DNA of 64,000 nucleotides from Polynucleobacter brandtiae (GTDB lineage Bacteria > Pseudomonadota > Gammaproteobacteria > Burkholderiales > Burkholderiaceae), in NCBI RefSeq assembly GCF_002797575.1, contig NZ_PGTX01000001.1:682001-746000 (forward strand). Direction: 5' to 3'. This document shows, one piece after another, positions 1-8,355 of this stretch. The notes beneath the pieces were generated by a model. That model was not told the DNA's origin. It searched no databases and saw only the letters and a list, made by a program, of their open reading frames with translations. The first letter of the stretch is position 1. Each line of letters opens with the position of its first letter. A program made the position numbers and the translations under genes.

Positions 1-88
1 CCATGTTTTGCTTTCTCTAAAAAAGGAAGATTCAGGTACGTTTATTAGCTATTCAGGAGAAAGGTTGCCTTGGTAGGCTGTCAAATAT

Positions 89-658
89 ATGAAATCACTC
101 TTTTTATCCCTCACTACACTGCTATTTTTACAAAGCACTGCTACGCTAGCCCAATTACCATTAGCTGATGCCCTCAAAGATGGTCAGCATGTTCTTTTAA
201 TGAGACATGCCGATGCTCCCGGCTATGGAGATCCAGCAGGCTACCAACTCAATCAATGCGCCACTCAGCGTAATCTTGGAGAATATGGGCGTAAACAGGC
301 AAAAGCAACCGGAGTCTGGCTTACCACCCAAGGGATTGATCAAGCTAAAGTCTTCAGTAGTTCATGGTGCCGCTGCCTTGACACTGCCACCCTTCTAGAT
401 AAGGGTGCCGTTATTAAGGAGGCTGCTTTAGGCTCATTCTTTGATGATATGAGTCAGTCCAAAAAACAAACCCACGATTTAGCTAAACTCATTGCGCAGG
501 AACAGCGTAATCACCCCAACACACCCATCATTATGGTGACCCATCATGTCAATATTCAATCCTTCACGGGTACCGTTGTGAACTCTGGTGATATGGTTTT
601 AGTTAAAGTGGATCGCAATGGAAAAGCCCTATCTCATAAGCTATACCCAAGCCCCTGA
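89..658 (+). CDS. Exported histidine phosphatase family protein
   Basis: A 189-residue protein with a clear N-terminal signal peptide (hydrophobic to about residue 21, likely cut after ATLA), so it should act in the periplasm. The phosphohistidine motif is at residues 38-41 (MRHA) and a second conserved histidine lies in VTHHVN near residue 151, the layout of the phosphoglycerate-mutase-like/SixA/Ais branch. The family removes phosphate from proteins, sugars or lipids; the substrate cannot be told here. The small size fits exported branch-2 members. It stands apart, 45 bases before the next gene on the same strand. Confidence 0.8.
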   Translation: MKSLFLSLTTLLFLQSTATLAQLPLADALKDGQHVLLMRHADAPGYGDPAGYQLNQCATQRNLGEYGRKQAKATGVWLTTQGIDQAKVFSSSWCRCLDTATLLDKGAVIKEAALGSFFDDMSQSKKQTHDLAKLIAQEQRNHPNTPIIMVTHHVNIQSFTGTVVNSGDMVLVKVDRNGKALSHKLYPSP

Positions 659-702
659 TTAACCGGATCATCCGACCTCATTACCAATTAAGAAAGTTTT
701 TT

Positions 703-1083
703 ATGCAATATGACTCCCCATCGAATGTTCTTGGCCAGCCATTGGTGCCCTGCTCTTTTGAGCCGCTGACTGGCTTTTTCAGAGACGGCTGCTGTAAAAC
801 CAATGAGCAAGATTTAGGAAGTCATCTGGTATGCGCCATTGTCACCAATGATTTTCTTCAATTTAGTCTCAAGCGGGGTAACGATCTCATTACCCCTAGG
901 CCTGAATACCAATTTCCTGGCCTGATAGCGGGGGATCAATGGTGCCTTTGTTTGAATCGCTGGATTGAGGCATTAGAAGCAAACTGCGCCCCTTTGATCA
1001 AGCTCGAAAGCACGCATGCGAAGGCGTTGGAGAAAGTTTCACTAGAAGTGCTTGAGCAATATGCTGCTGTAGCAGAAATCTAA
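703..1083 (+). CDS. DUF2237 family protein
   Basis: A 126-residue cytoplasmic protein that reads as a full-length DUF2237 member. Diagnostic segments are NVLGQPL near the N-terminus, GFFRDGCC at about residues 24-31, a central stretch ending FLQFSLKRGNDL, and GDQWCLCLNRW at about residues 78-88. Conserved cysteines (CC, CLC) suggest a metal or redox site, but the family has no established function that I know of. It follows the exported phosphatase on the same strand with a weak Shine-Dalgarno and converges on the Cry-DASH gene 12 bases away. Confidence 0.75.
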   Translation: MQYDSPSNVLGQPLVPCSFEPLTGFFRDGCCKTNEQDLGSHLVCAIVTNDFLQFSLKRGNDLITPRPEYQFPGLIAGDQWCLCLNRWIEALEANCAPLIKLESTHAKALEKVSLEVLEQYAAVAEI

Positions 1084-1095
1084 GAAAAGATACGC

Positions 1096-2352
1096 TCAGC
1101 GCCAGTGCTCTTGGTAGACTCCATGGGGGTCGTGGTCACGCATTTGTTTCACAACATTAAATGGTCTACCGCCCCGTGGGTCAGTGCCTCTACCGGCAAT
1201 ATAGAGCCAATTTCCCTGGTTGCTGTAGACGTCGTAGTCAATTAGTTGCGCTTCAAACCAAGCTGCCCCCGCTCGCCAGTCTCCATCCATGTCATAAATC
1301 CAATAGCTGGCAACGACTTGACGCAAGCGATTAGATAAGTAGCCAGTTCGCTCTAACTCATGCATGCCCGCATCAATTAGCGGTTGACCTGTATTTCCAG
1401 AAGTCCATTGTCTGTATTTTAAGGAATCGAATGGTTTTGTGGTTTGCTTGCTTAGGCCTTGTGCGCGGTAGAGTTTCTTGCCATACTTAAAATGAATAAA
1501 CCGGAAATAATCTCGCCACAATAATTCAAACCAAAGCCAGTACGTACCTTCATTTGCACCAAATTGCGTTTCATACACAGCAAGCTCTGAGGCAATCACC
1601 CGAGCAGAAATACAGCCTGAAGCTAGCCAAAGTGAAAACTTACTAGAAAAATCTTGACCCATCAACTGGTTGCGGGTCTGCTTATAGCTATCCGGAAAAC
1701 GGAGCTCAAGATAGCGCTTTAAATGAAGCATTGCCGCCTCTTCGCCACCTGGATAACCGGTGTTGACTAAAGGTGGTGAGGTGGATGGCAACGCTTTATC
1801 TCCAATGGCATCAATCGATTGAGGCAACGGAGGGCATGTCGCAGGCTCAGGAATTGGCTCAGCGTTTCGTAATTTAACAGCCTCCACCTCGCGGCGAAAC
1901 TGAGTAAACATATCTGGCATTGCCTCTAGATCAAATGGCAAATCCTGAGGGCTCAACATGCTAGACTGCCAAAATTCGTTTACCTCGATACCTAGATCCT
2001 GAAGAACTGCTACCTGATCAATTTCTTGAGGTGCCTCAATCTGCTCGCAGTAAATCGCCTGTGCTGACATTACTTTTGCAAGCTCCGCCAACACCACTTC
2101 AGGCCTACCCTCGTACTCCAATAAATCAGATCCCAATCCCCGTAATTGCCGCCTCAGTTGATCCAACGATTGCCTAACAAACTCCTGACGATGATGGCTT
2201 ACTCTTTTAAAACCATACTCGTTTAATTCGTTATTAGAGAGCTGATGAATATAGACGGGCAAAAGAGAATCTGCAGCAAGACAAGCTTGAGTAAATGCTG
2301 GGTTATCGGAAAGACGCAGGTCATTTCTAAACCAATAAATCAATACTTTCAT
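1096..2352 (-). CDS. Cryptochrome DASH / DNA photolyase family
   Basis: A 418-residue FAD-binding photolyase/cryptochrome. The N-terminal Rossmann antenna domain starts WFRNDLRLSDNPAF (about residues 7-20); the C-terminal helical FAD domain runs from about residue 190. Near the end the family-specific segment GNWLYIAGRGTDPRGG followed by RPFNVVKQ and a DHDPHGVY tail identifies the Cry-DASH branch, which repairs cyclobutane dimers mainly in single-stranded DNA and may sense blue light. The start codon overlaps the stop of the upstream DUF2256 gene by four bases (ATGA), so the two are translationally coupled. At 418 residues it is a little short for the branch (usually 430-500). Confidence 0.9.
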   Translation of the reverse strand: MKVLIYWFRNDLRLSDNPAFTQACLAADSLLPVYIHQLSNNELNEYGFKRVSHHRQEFVRQSLDQLRRQLRGLGSDLLEYEGRPEVVLAELAKVMSAQAIYCEQIEAPQEIDQVAVLQDLGIEVNEFWQSSMLSPQDLPFDLEAMPDMFTQFRREVEAVKLRNAEPIPEPATCPPLPQSIDAIGDKALPSTSPPLVNTGYPGGEEAAMLHLKRYLELRFPDSYKQTRNQLMGQDFSSKFSLWLASGCISARVIASELAVYETQFGANEGTYWLWFELLWRDYFRFIHFKYGKKLYRAQGLSKQTTKPFDSLKYRQWTSGNTGQPLIDAGMHELERTGYLSNRLRQVVASYWIYDMDGDWRAGAAWFEAQLIDYDVYSNQGNWLYIAGRGTDPRGGRPFNVVKQMRDHDPHGVYQEHWR

Positions 2353-2537
2353 TTACCATCTCCAAATTGAGGATTACTAGACTTTTTCATACGGCAAGCC
2401 TCGGAACAATACTTCACCTCTTCCCAGTTTTTTGCCCAGGACTTTCTCCAAGTCATTTCCCTTGCGCAAACCATGCAGGGCTTGCTAGGCAAAGTAGATT
2501 TGTTTCCCTTAAATCCTAGTTTTTCAGCGCGTGTCAT
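2349..2537 (-). CDS. DUF2256 zinc-ribbon-like small protein
   Basis: A 62-residue basic protein with CMVC at about residues 21-24 and a second pair CSEAC at about 44-48, a four-cysteine zinc-binding pattern separated by the signature TWRKSWAKNWEEVKYC. This is the DUF2256 family, which as I recall is very often encoded next to photolyases or cryptochromes. Its function is not known. Here it is the first gene of a two-gene unit with Cry-DASH (ATGA overlap) and is divergent from the deacetylase-like gene. The start is the ATG at 2537. Confidence 0.8.
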   Translation of the reverse strand: MTRAEKLGFKGNKSTLPSKPCMVCAREMTWRKSWAKNWEEVKYCSEACRMKKSSNPQFGDGK

Positions 2538-2593
2538 ACCTACCTATTAAAAAACGAATAGACTCATCTTCTTATACAAAATCAGAGACCTCG

Positions 2594-3493
2594 TTGAAAG
2601 CTTTCTATACCGACCACTATGTTTTACCACTTCCACCGGGGCACCGCTTTCCGATGGAAAAATATAGCCAACTTCGGAATCTGGTTTCTCAATTACCAGG
2701 GGTTTCTCTTAAAGAGGCACCAGCAATTACAGACACGCAAATTCTCTATGCTCATGATGCTAGCTATCTGATGAAGATCATTAAAGGCGAACTCAGCCCC
2801 CTGGAGCAACAAGAAATTGGCTTCCCTTGGAGTTTAATGATGGTGGAGCGTTCGCGTAGATCTGCAGGTGCCACCTTAGCAGCTGCAAAAGTTGCACTCA
2901 AGGAGGGTATCGCCGTAAACCTTGCGGGGGGAACCCACCACGCCTATCGTAATAAAGGCAGCGGATTCTGCGTCTTTAATGACTCAGCCATTACCGCACG
3001 AGCACTACAAAGAGAAGTGAATACCAATTTAAGAATCGCAATCATCGACTTAGATGTACATCAGGGAAATGGTACGGCCGCTATTCTGAAAAACGATGCT
3101 TCTATTTTTACTCTCTCGCTACATGGGGAAAATAATTTTCCATTCATAAAGGAAGTTGGTGACCTAGATATTGGTTTGCCTGATCAGTGTCAGGATGATC
3201 AGTATATGGTAGCTCTACATCACAGTCTTGCTTTACTGGATGCTCGATTTAAACCTGATTTTATTATTTACCTCGCCGGCGCAGATCCCCATGAAGGAGA
3301 TCGGCTAGGGAAGCTCAGTATTAGCAAAGAAGGTATGCGCCTTAGAGATCAATGCGTTTTTCAATACGGTCTTGATCGACAGATTCCCATTGCCTTCAGT
3401 ATGGCCGGTGGCTACGGAAAGGAGATTCACTCTACCGTAGAGATTCACCTTCAAACGATTCAAACAGCACTGCACTTCCATCAAGCCAACTAG
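2594..3493 (+). CDS. Histone deacetylase family protein (arginase/deacetylase fold)
   Basis: A class-II HDAC/acetylpolyamine-amidohydrolase-like protein. The family N-terminus KAFYTDHYVLPLPPGH is present; catalytic and zinc motifs include GGTHHA (about 115), GFCVFND, and DLDVHQGNG (Asp and His zinc ligands), then LAGADPHEGDRLG (second Asp). It should remove acetyl groups from a lysine or polyamine substrate in the cytoplasm. I chose the TTG at 2594 because it sits immediately before the conserved N-terminus. The reading frame stays open upstream to a GTG at 2531, but that would overlap the divergent DUF2256 start and add 21 unconserved residues. A hairpin with a T run follows about 95 bases after the stop. 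Confidence 0.85.
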   Translation: MKAFYTDHYVLPLPPGHRFPMEKYSQLRNLVSQLPGVSLKEAPAITDTQILYAHDASYLMKIIKGELSPLEQQEIGFPWSLMMVERSRRSAGATLAAAKVALKEGIAVNLAGGTHHAYRNKGSGFCVFNDSAITARALQREVNTNLRIAIIDLDVHQGNGTAAILKNDASIFTLSLHGENNFPFIKEVGDLDIGLPDQCQDDQYMVALHHSLALLDARFKPDFIIYLAGADPHEGDRLGKLSISKEGMRLRDQCVFQYGLDRQIPIAFSMAGGYGKEIHSTVEIHLQTIQTALHFHQAN

Positions 3494-3588
3494 CTGACTA
3501 GCAACCAAGCAATAAGAGGGAATACATTATTGCGGATAACGCTGAGAAAAATCGCATCATCCCATACTTATTCATCGAGTTTTAATAT

Positions 3589-3620
3589 TCCACCTTGAGA
3601 AATCATGCAGGTGGATTTTT
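3589..3620 (+). terminator. Probable intrinsic terminator after the HDAC-like gene
   Basis: The arms TCCACCT (3589-3595) and AGGTGGA (3609-3615) are perfectly complementary across a 13-base loop and are followed by TTTTT. It runs into the last codons of the convergent ion-channel gene, whose stop lies at 3603-3605, so the hairpin also constrains that coding end. Confidence 0.5.
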
Positions 3621-4088
3621 GTGATTAGATTTTCTAGGATCCCAATATGTCTGCATCTCAATAAACAAAAATGAAGCAGACCAAGTAATGAGAATAAATC
3701 CCGTAAGAGCCTCTACACCAGTTAAATATCTCAGATAACCCTGAGCCACAATCTCTCCATAGCCCAGCGTTGTAAAGGTAACAAAGGATAAATAAGCACA
3801 ATCGAGTATTAGGCCATGACCAGAAAGCTCGCCCATCAGATTTCCCATCATCGGAAACTGTAGGGTAAAAAAGTATCCGAGTGCAAAAAGCCAAATTTCG
3901 AACACATGTGCAATAAAGATGGCACCCACTCCCAACAGCACCCTAAACCGAGGAGCAAAGTGAGCGACCTTGGGAAGATTTTTTCCTAATCTGAAAAGCA
4001 CTTTATAGTGGAACAAAATAGCAATCAGTGCCAATGAACCATTAATAATGAAGGCAGAAAGAATCAGCATTATTAAGAAATTCCCCAT
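3603..4088 (-). CDS. Two-pore-loop potassium channel-like membrane protein
   Basis: A 161-residue inner-membrane protein with about four hydrophobic segments. The pore signature FVTFTTLGYGE at about residues 101-111 is the K+ selectivity filter (TxGYG class), between two membrane helices as in the Ion_trans_2 family. It lacks a C-terminal RCK/TrkA_N regulatory domain, so this would be a minimal channel. Ion specificity is inferred from the filter only. It is followed (in its own direction) by no partner gene and is preceded 19 bases upstream by the eRF1-like gene, with which it may be co-transcribed. Confidence 0.75.
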   Translation of the reverse strand: MGNFLIMLILSAFIINGSLALIAILFHYKVLFRLGKNLPKVAHFAPRFRVLLGVGAIFIAHVFEIWLFALGYFFTLQFPMMGNLMGELSGHGLILDCAYLSFVTFTTLGYGEIVAQGYLRYLTGVEALTGFILITWSASFLFIEMQTYWDPRKSNHKNPPA

Positions 4089-4107
4089 TTTTCAGGGGAA
4101 TCAAATT

Positions 4108-4512
4108 TTAGCCAGTAATGCTGGTATCGCCTTTAAGGGCGTCTACTTTAATAAAGTACTTTTTAGCATAAGCCAATAATTGACCATCAGTAGAATGATC
4201 CACCGTTTCTATGCCAACTACGCGATCCGCAGTGTCATGGTCATGCTTCGTAGCATGCTTCATTAAATCGAGCTTAGCAGAGCCTGGTCCAACGATGAGA
4301 ATTTCTTTAGATTCTTTTACCGCCTGAATGACTTCATGCAAATACACTTGATCTGGTTCAGCACGCGCACCAGAAACATTGCCGCTTTTGTGGTGAACAT
4401 TTTTATGAGTTGATCTTGTTTTAATTACTTCACTCTCACTTGCAGTGGGATTAAAGTAAATAACATGGGCTTCTTGGTGATCGATCCAAATTACTGAGTG
4501 ATTAAATGACAT
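4108..4512 (-). CDS. eRF1-domain-like 'translational machinery' protein
   Basis: A 134-residue soluble protein beginning SFNHSVIWIDHQEAHVI and ending with an alpha/beta segment (ILIVGPGSAKLDLMKH near residue 78, then VGIETVDHSTDGQLLAYA). This matches a family usually labelled 'translational machinery protein', related to domain 3 of eRF1/Pelota and host-attachment proteins. It is histidine-rich in the middle (KNVHHKSG). No enzymatic motif is visible and the role is unknown; members occur in stress and accessory regions of many Proteobacteria. The ATG at 4512 has a purine-rich stretch just upstream. Confidence 0.6.
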   Translation of the reverse strand: MSFNHSVIWIDHQEAHVIYFNPTASESEVIKTRSTHKNVHHKSGNVSGARAEPDQVYLHEVIQAVKESKEILIVGPGSAKLDLMKHATKHDHDTADRVVGIETVDHSTDGQLLAYAKKYFIKVDALKGDTSITG

Positions 4513-4586
4513 ATGCTCTTTCTAAAAAGTAACGTAACCCATTGTAACTACCGGATGACCGAATCTGAATCAAAGCCCATTTTTAT

Positions 4587-5534
4587 TTAAGCACACTTTG
4601 GTGGATGACGAAGTGCTTCAACATAGGGTGGCGCAGAATGTAAATTGCAATTTAAGCCGGCTTTAATCATTTGGCCAGGCACTTCGTGCCCGACAATATT
4701 GGGGAGCTCTCTTGCGATATCCAGCAATCTGGGGATGTCGATGCCGGTATCAAAACCCATCTCATCGAGCATATAAATAGCATCTTCACTAGCAATATTT
4801 CCACTGGCGCCTGGCGCGTACGGGCAGCCGCCGAGCCCACCTAATGATCCATCAAAGCGGGTAATGCCTGATTGAACGGCTGCCAGGACATTTGCTAAAC
4901 CCATTCCTCGAGTATTGTGAAAATGAAACGTCAGTTGTAGGTTTGGCAATTGCTGCTGAAGGGACTCCGCCATTCTGATCACCTGGGCTGGATTGGCCAT
5001 ACCCGTAGTATCGCAAATCGAGAGTCCACGCACGCCTAAGGCAGCGAATCGATCGGCATACTCCTCTATTACTGATTGAGCTACATCACCCTCCATAGGG
5101 CAGCCAAAACTGGTTGAAAGAGATACATTAATAGGCGCTCTAGCTCCGACATGCCGAATGACCTCAGACAAAGCAGCAAAACTTTTTTCTCTCGTCATGC
5201 GTAAATTAGCTAGGTTATGCGTTTCTGAAGTAGACATCACTAAATTCAACTCATCTGCCTTAGCTTCTAAAGCGCGCTCTGCTCCCCGAAGATTGGGAAC
5301 CAATACTGAGTACTCAACACCCGATACCCGTTCAATTCGGCCCATTACTTCTTCAGCGTCCCTGAGCATCGGAATGGCCTTAGGCGAGGTAAATGAAGTC
5401 ACCTCAACCTTGGCAAAGCCACAATGGCTTAATTCATTAACAAGCTTGATTTTTGCTTCCGTGGGAACAAAGTTTGACTCCATCTGAAAGCCATCCCTAG
5501 CAACGACGTCATTGAAATAAATTCTTTTTTTCAT
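4587..5534 (-). CDS. Hydroxymethylglutaryl-CoA lyase family protein
   Basis: A 315-residue TIM-barrel lyase of the HMGL-like family. Seen: the N-terminal ARDGFQ motif (about 12-17, with catalytic Arg and Asp), VTSFTSPKAIP, the metal-binding HFHNTRG (about 203-209), and the signature GGLGGCPYAPGASGN (about 233-247) carrying the HMG-CoA-lyase cysteine. Family members split HMG-CoA into acetyl-CoA and acetoacetate, or related 3-hydroxyacyl-CoAs such as citramalyl-CoA. It follows a CaiB-type CoA-transferase on the same strand by 50 bases, so the pair probably activates and then cleaves one branched dicarboxylate. Confidence 0.85.
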   Translation of the reverse strand: MKKRIYFNDVVARDGFQMESNFVPTEAKIKLVNELSHCGFAKVEVTSFTSPKAIPMLRDAEEVMGRIERVSGVEYSVLVPNLRGAERALEAKADELNLVMSTSETHNLANLRMTREKSFAALSEVIRHVGARAPINVSLSTSFGCPMEGDVAQSVIEEYADRFAALGVRGLSICDTTGMANPAQVIRMAESLQQQLPNLQLTFHFHNTRGMGLANVLAAVQSGITRFDGSLGGLGGCPYAPGASGNIASEDAIYMLDEMGFDTGIDIPRLLDIARELPNIVGHEVPGQMIKAGLNCNLHSAPPYVEALRHPPKCA

Positions 5535-5584
5535 AATAAGTAACTAAATGAGAAACTAGGTAAATAGCCCAGTGATTGAATCGA

Positions 5585-6778
5585 TTAGCATTTAAAAGCA
5601 ACACCACGTTGCTTTAAGGCGGCAATTTGAGCGGGATCTAAACCAATCTCTTGCAAAACAGTATCAGTATCTTGGCCAATATTGGGCGCAATAGTCTTGA
5701 TCGATCCAGGTGTCCGTGAAAGCTTCGGGATTACGCCCGGAACTTCTAAGGCACTGCCATCAGCCATCTGAATAGACGCAATGTTACCCCGAGCTCGGTA
5801 GTGGGGGTCCTTAGCAATATCAGCAACAGTATAAATACGGCCCGCTGGAACAGAGGCAGAGTCAAGCATCTCTAATGCCATATCTGTCGATACTGTTCTA
5901 GCCCACTCCCCAATAGCTAAATCTAACTCTAAGACTCGCTTTACCCTGCCTTCGTTATTTTTTAATTGTAGATCGCTGCCTAGGTCATCTCGACCAATGA
6001 CTTGCATGAGACGCTTAAAGATACTGTCGCCATTACCGGCAACCAAAATATAGCCCCCATCTAAGCAGAGGTAAGCATTAGTGGGTGCAATTCCAGGTAA
6101 CGCACTACCAGCAGCTTGCCTAATCTCACCAAAAGCACTGTACTCAGGCAAGAGGCTTTCCATACAGTTAAAGACCGCCTCATAAAGAGCGACATCAATA
6201 ATCTGCCCTTTGTTACTACGGTGCCGCTCTTGCAGGGCTAGCAAAATACCAATCACACCGTGCAGCGAGGCTAAGGTATCGCCAATACTGACCCCCACTC
6301 GAACAGGCACTCTGCCAGGCTCGGCAGTGAGATAACGCAAGCCCCCCATAGCTTCTGCAACCACACCGAATCCGGGCTTATCTCGGTATGGTCCAGTCTG
6401 GCCATAACCACTAATTCTGAGGACGATTAATTGAGGATTAAGCTCGAGTAATTGATTGGGATCTAGACCCCATCCCTCTAGGGTGCCGGGGCGAAAGTTT
6501 TCAATTAAGACATCGGCCTCTTGAACTAAGGTTCGAACAATCGCCTGCGCTTCAGCCTGCTTTAAATCCAATGAAAGAGAGCGCTTATTACGGGACTGTA
6601 CTTGCCACCATACAGAAGTTCCATCCTTTAATAAGCGCCATTTACGCAACGCGTCACCTACTGTTGGAGGTTCAATTTTGATAACATCAGCCCCAAAGTC
6701 ACCCAAAGTTTTAGCGGCAAAGGGTCCGGCGATCAACTGCCCCATCTCGATGACTTTTAATCCAACTAAAGGCTCCAT
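5585..6778 (-). CDS. CaiB/BaiF (class III) CoA-transferase
   Basis: A protein of about 397 residues of the class III CoA-transferase family, starting EPLVGLKVIEMGQLIAGPF and containing QSRNKRSLSLDL (about 63-74). The family's catalytic aspartate is in VGVSIGDTLASLHG (about 164-177). It moves CoA between carboxylic acids. Together with the downstream HMG-CoA-lyase-like gene it resembles the succinyl-CoA:glutarate/hydroxymethylglutarate type of activation followed by cleavage (inference). The start is taken as the ATG at 6778; a GTG directly precedes it. A 7-bp inverted repeat lies about 80-95 bases upstream. Confidence 0.85.
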   Translation of the reverse strand: MEPLVGLKVIEMGQLIAGPFAAKTLGDFGADVIKIEPPTVGDALRKWRLLKDGTSVWWQVQSRNKRSLSLDLKQAEAQAIVRTLVQEADVLIENFRPGTLEGWGLDPNQLLELNPQLIVLRISGYGQTGPYRDKPGFGVVAEAMGGLRYLTAEPGRVPVRVGVSIGDTLASLHGVIGILLALQERHRSNKGQIIDVALYEAVFNCMESLLPEYSAFGEIRQAAGSALPGIAPTNAYLCLDGGYILVAGNGDSIFKRLMQVIGRDDLGSDLQLKNNEGRVKRVLELDLAIGEWARTVSTDMALEMLDSASVPAGRIYTVADIAKDPHYRARGNIASIQMADGSALEVPGVIPKLSRTPGSIKTIAPNIGQDTDTVLQEIGLDPAQIAALKQRGVAFKC

Positions 6779-6854
6779 CACACTCTCTTATAAGCTCGTT
6801 TTAATTGGTAGCTTAATTTCATTACCAAACCTCGCGATATCAATTCATATTCAT

Positions 6855-6873
6855 TTTATACAGCTCGTATAAA
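6855..6873. promoter_or_regulatory. Inverted repeat, candidate operator of the CoA-transferase/lyase unit
   Basis: TTTATAC (6855-6861) and GTATAAA (6867-6873) are perfect inverted arms around a 5-base spacer AGCTC. The site is in the otherwise empty region upstream of the CoA-transferase and has the size and symmetry of a dimeric regulator site (GntR-like in look). No regulator gene is adjacent, so the binder is unknown. Confidence 0.4.
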
Positions 6874-6922
6874 CCTACAATCAATATCATTGAATGGTGA
6901 ACAGGAAAGAAGCCTTAAACTT

Positions 6923-7579
6923 CTAGGACTGCATTAAATGCCCCGTTTTTACAAAGATCGTGCAGCCCTCTTTACTAAAAGGCTGATGCCTACTCATGTG
7001 CGGACTCCGAATCCAAGATCCAGTTGGATATCGTCCATGCTCATCTTCAAATACACCCTCCACCACAAAAATTTCTTCTCCACCAAAATGCTGATGAGGA
7101 TTGAAATAGGTTTGCGGTGCCCACCTCACTAAAGTTGATCCAGATCCTTGTCGCATGAGCGGCATTACCGTCAAGCCCGGCACCATTCCCTGAAACCACT
7201 CAGCTGATTGAGTATCGAGCACCTCTCGCACTACCTGATCAACCCCTAAATGTCGTAACTTAACAAAAAGTATGCAGCCACTTTCGGTATATGGGGCATG
7301 CGCTGATCCCGGAGGATTCATGATGTAAGTACCAGCAGGGTAGTCCCCCATCTCATCACTCAAAATGCCATCCAATACCAATATCTCCTCACCAAGCTTA
7401 TGCAGATGTAATGGAAAACGGGCACCAGGCTGATAGCGTACGATCGAAGTCGCTTTTGCCACTTCGTCACCAATACGATCTAACATTTTTCGCTCTACAC
7501 CGGATTGGGGGCTTTTGGCCCACGGCAAATCATGATGATCAATCACTACTCGCTTGCTGTAATCACTATTGACATCCAT
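6923..7579 (-). CDS. Double cupin protein (ChrR-like cupin_7 repeats)
   Basis: About 218 residues forming two tandem cupin domains. Repeat 1 carries HLHKLGEE and a GTYIMNPPGSAHAP turn; repeat 2 carries HQHFGGEEIFVVEG and GSWIRSPHMSRHQPF. Each keeps a His-x-His plus Glu metal set, as in the zinc-binding cupin of ChrR anti-sigma factors, but no N-terminal anti-sigma domain is present. It may be a dioxygenase or small-molecule-binding protein. The start is the ATG at 7579 because AGGAG lies seven bases upstream; the frame is open 11 codons further upstream without such a site. It follows modA by 13 bases. Confidence 0.75.
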   Translation of the reverse strand: MDVNSDYSKRVVIDHHDLPWAKSPQSGVERKMLDRIGDEVAKATSIVRYQPGARFPLHLHKLGEEILVLDGILSDEMGDYPAGTYIMNPPGSAHAPYTESGCILFVKLRHLGVDQVVREVLDTQSAEWFQGMVPGLTVMPLMRQGSGSTLVRWAPQTYFNPHQHFGGEEIFVVEGVFEDEHGRYPTGSWIRSPHMSRHQPFSKEGCTIFVKTGHLMQS

Positions 7580-7592
7580 TAATATCTCCTGT

Positions 7593-8351
7593 TCAGGGTA
7601 ATACAAAACCATAACTAGACATCACTTGTCGCGCGGCAGGTTCCTGTAAATAGGTATAAAAAGTCTTCACGCCTGGAGTAGCACCCTTAAGCAAGACCAT
7701 TTTTTGCCGCATCGGCCTATGTAGCTCCTCGGGAATCAGCGCAAAGTTTGAGAGTGGCTTTAGTTGTGGGGCCGACGCTAAAGATAAGGCAGAAATTCCA
7801 AAATCAGCAGCGCCTGTTAAAACATAAGTCGTTGCTTGAGAGATATTTTCACCATAGACTAGCTTGGGCTCAGCCATTTCCCATAAACCTAAAGATTGCA
7901 AGTACTCCTTACCAGCCCTGCCATAGGGTGCATGCTCAGGATTCGCGATGGCTATTTTCTTAGCCCGCTCAATGGCCTTGGTCAAATTTTCCTTATCGGC
8001 ACTGATTCGAAAGGGGCTCTCTTTTTTCTGAATCAGAACAATTCTGCCGATTGCGTAAAGCTGACCGGCATCCTCAGTTTTACCTGCTTTGTATAACTGA
8101 TGAATCATTTGCTCATCGGCAGACATCAACATTCCAAATGGCGCCCCGTTGATGGCCTGCTGAGTGAGAAGCCCCGATGAGCCAAAAATTAGCTTGATCG
8201 TATAGGAATGTGTTTTCTGAAAATTGACAGCGATGTGCTCTATAGCAAATTTCAAGTCTGAAGCGGCAGCTACGTTATCAGCTTGGGCTCGAGTAATGCC
8301 GTTAGCCATCACAAGTAAGACAAAGATAACAGCTTGAATCCAATATTTCAT
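7593..8351 (-). CDS. modA: Molybdate-type ABC transporter substrate-binding protein
   Basis: About 252 residues with an N-terminal signal peptide (MKYWIQAVIFVLLVMANG, cut near TRAQA). The mature part starts NVAAASDLKFAIEHIA and includes FGSSGLLTQQ, the ModA pattern of oxyanion-binding serines, plus GAADFGISALS near residue 195. It should bind molybdate or tungstate in the periplasm. No modB or modC is next to it: neighbours are a cupin gene and a DUF2461 gene, so it is an orphan here and its permease must be elsewhere, or it binds something else. The start at 8351 was chosen because it opens the signal peptide. Confidence 0.8.
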   Translation of the reverse strand: MKYWIQAVIFVLLVMANGITRAQADNVAAASDLKFAIEHIAVNFQKTHSYTIKLIFGSSGLLTQQAINGAPFGMLMSADEQMIHQLYKAGKTEDAGQLYAIGRIVLIQKKESPFRISADKENLTKAIERAKKIAIANPEHAPYGRAGKEYLQSLGLWEMAEPKLVYGENISQATTYVLTGAADFGISALSLASAPQLKPLSNFALIPEELHRPMRQKMVLLKGATPGVKTFYTYLQEPAARQVMSSYGFVLP

Positions 8352-8355
8352 GGCA

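Noticed and set aside
5158..5487. Antisense frame of 109 codons within the HMG-CoA-lyase gene
   Set aside because: Shadow of the well-supported lyase; no family resemblance.
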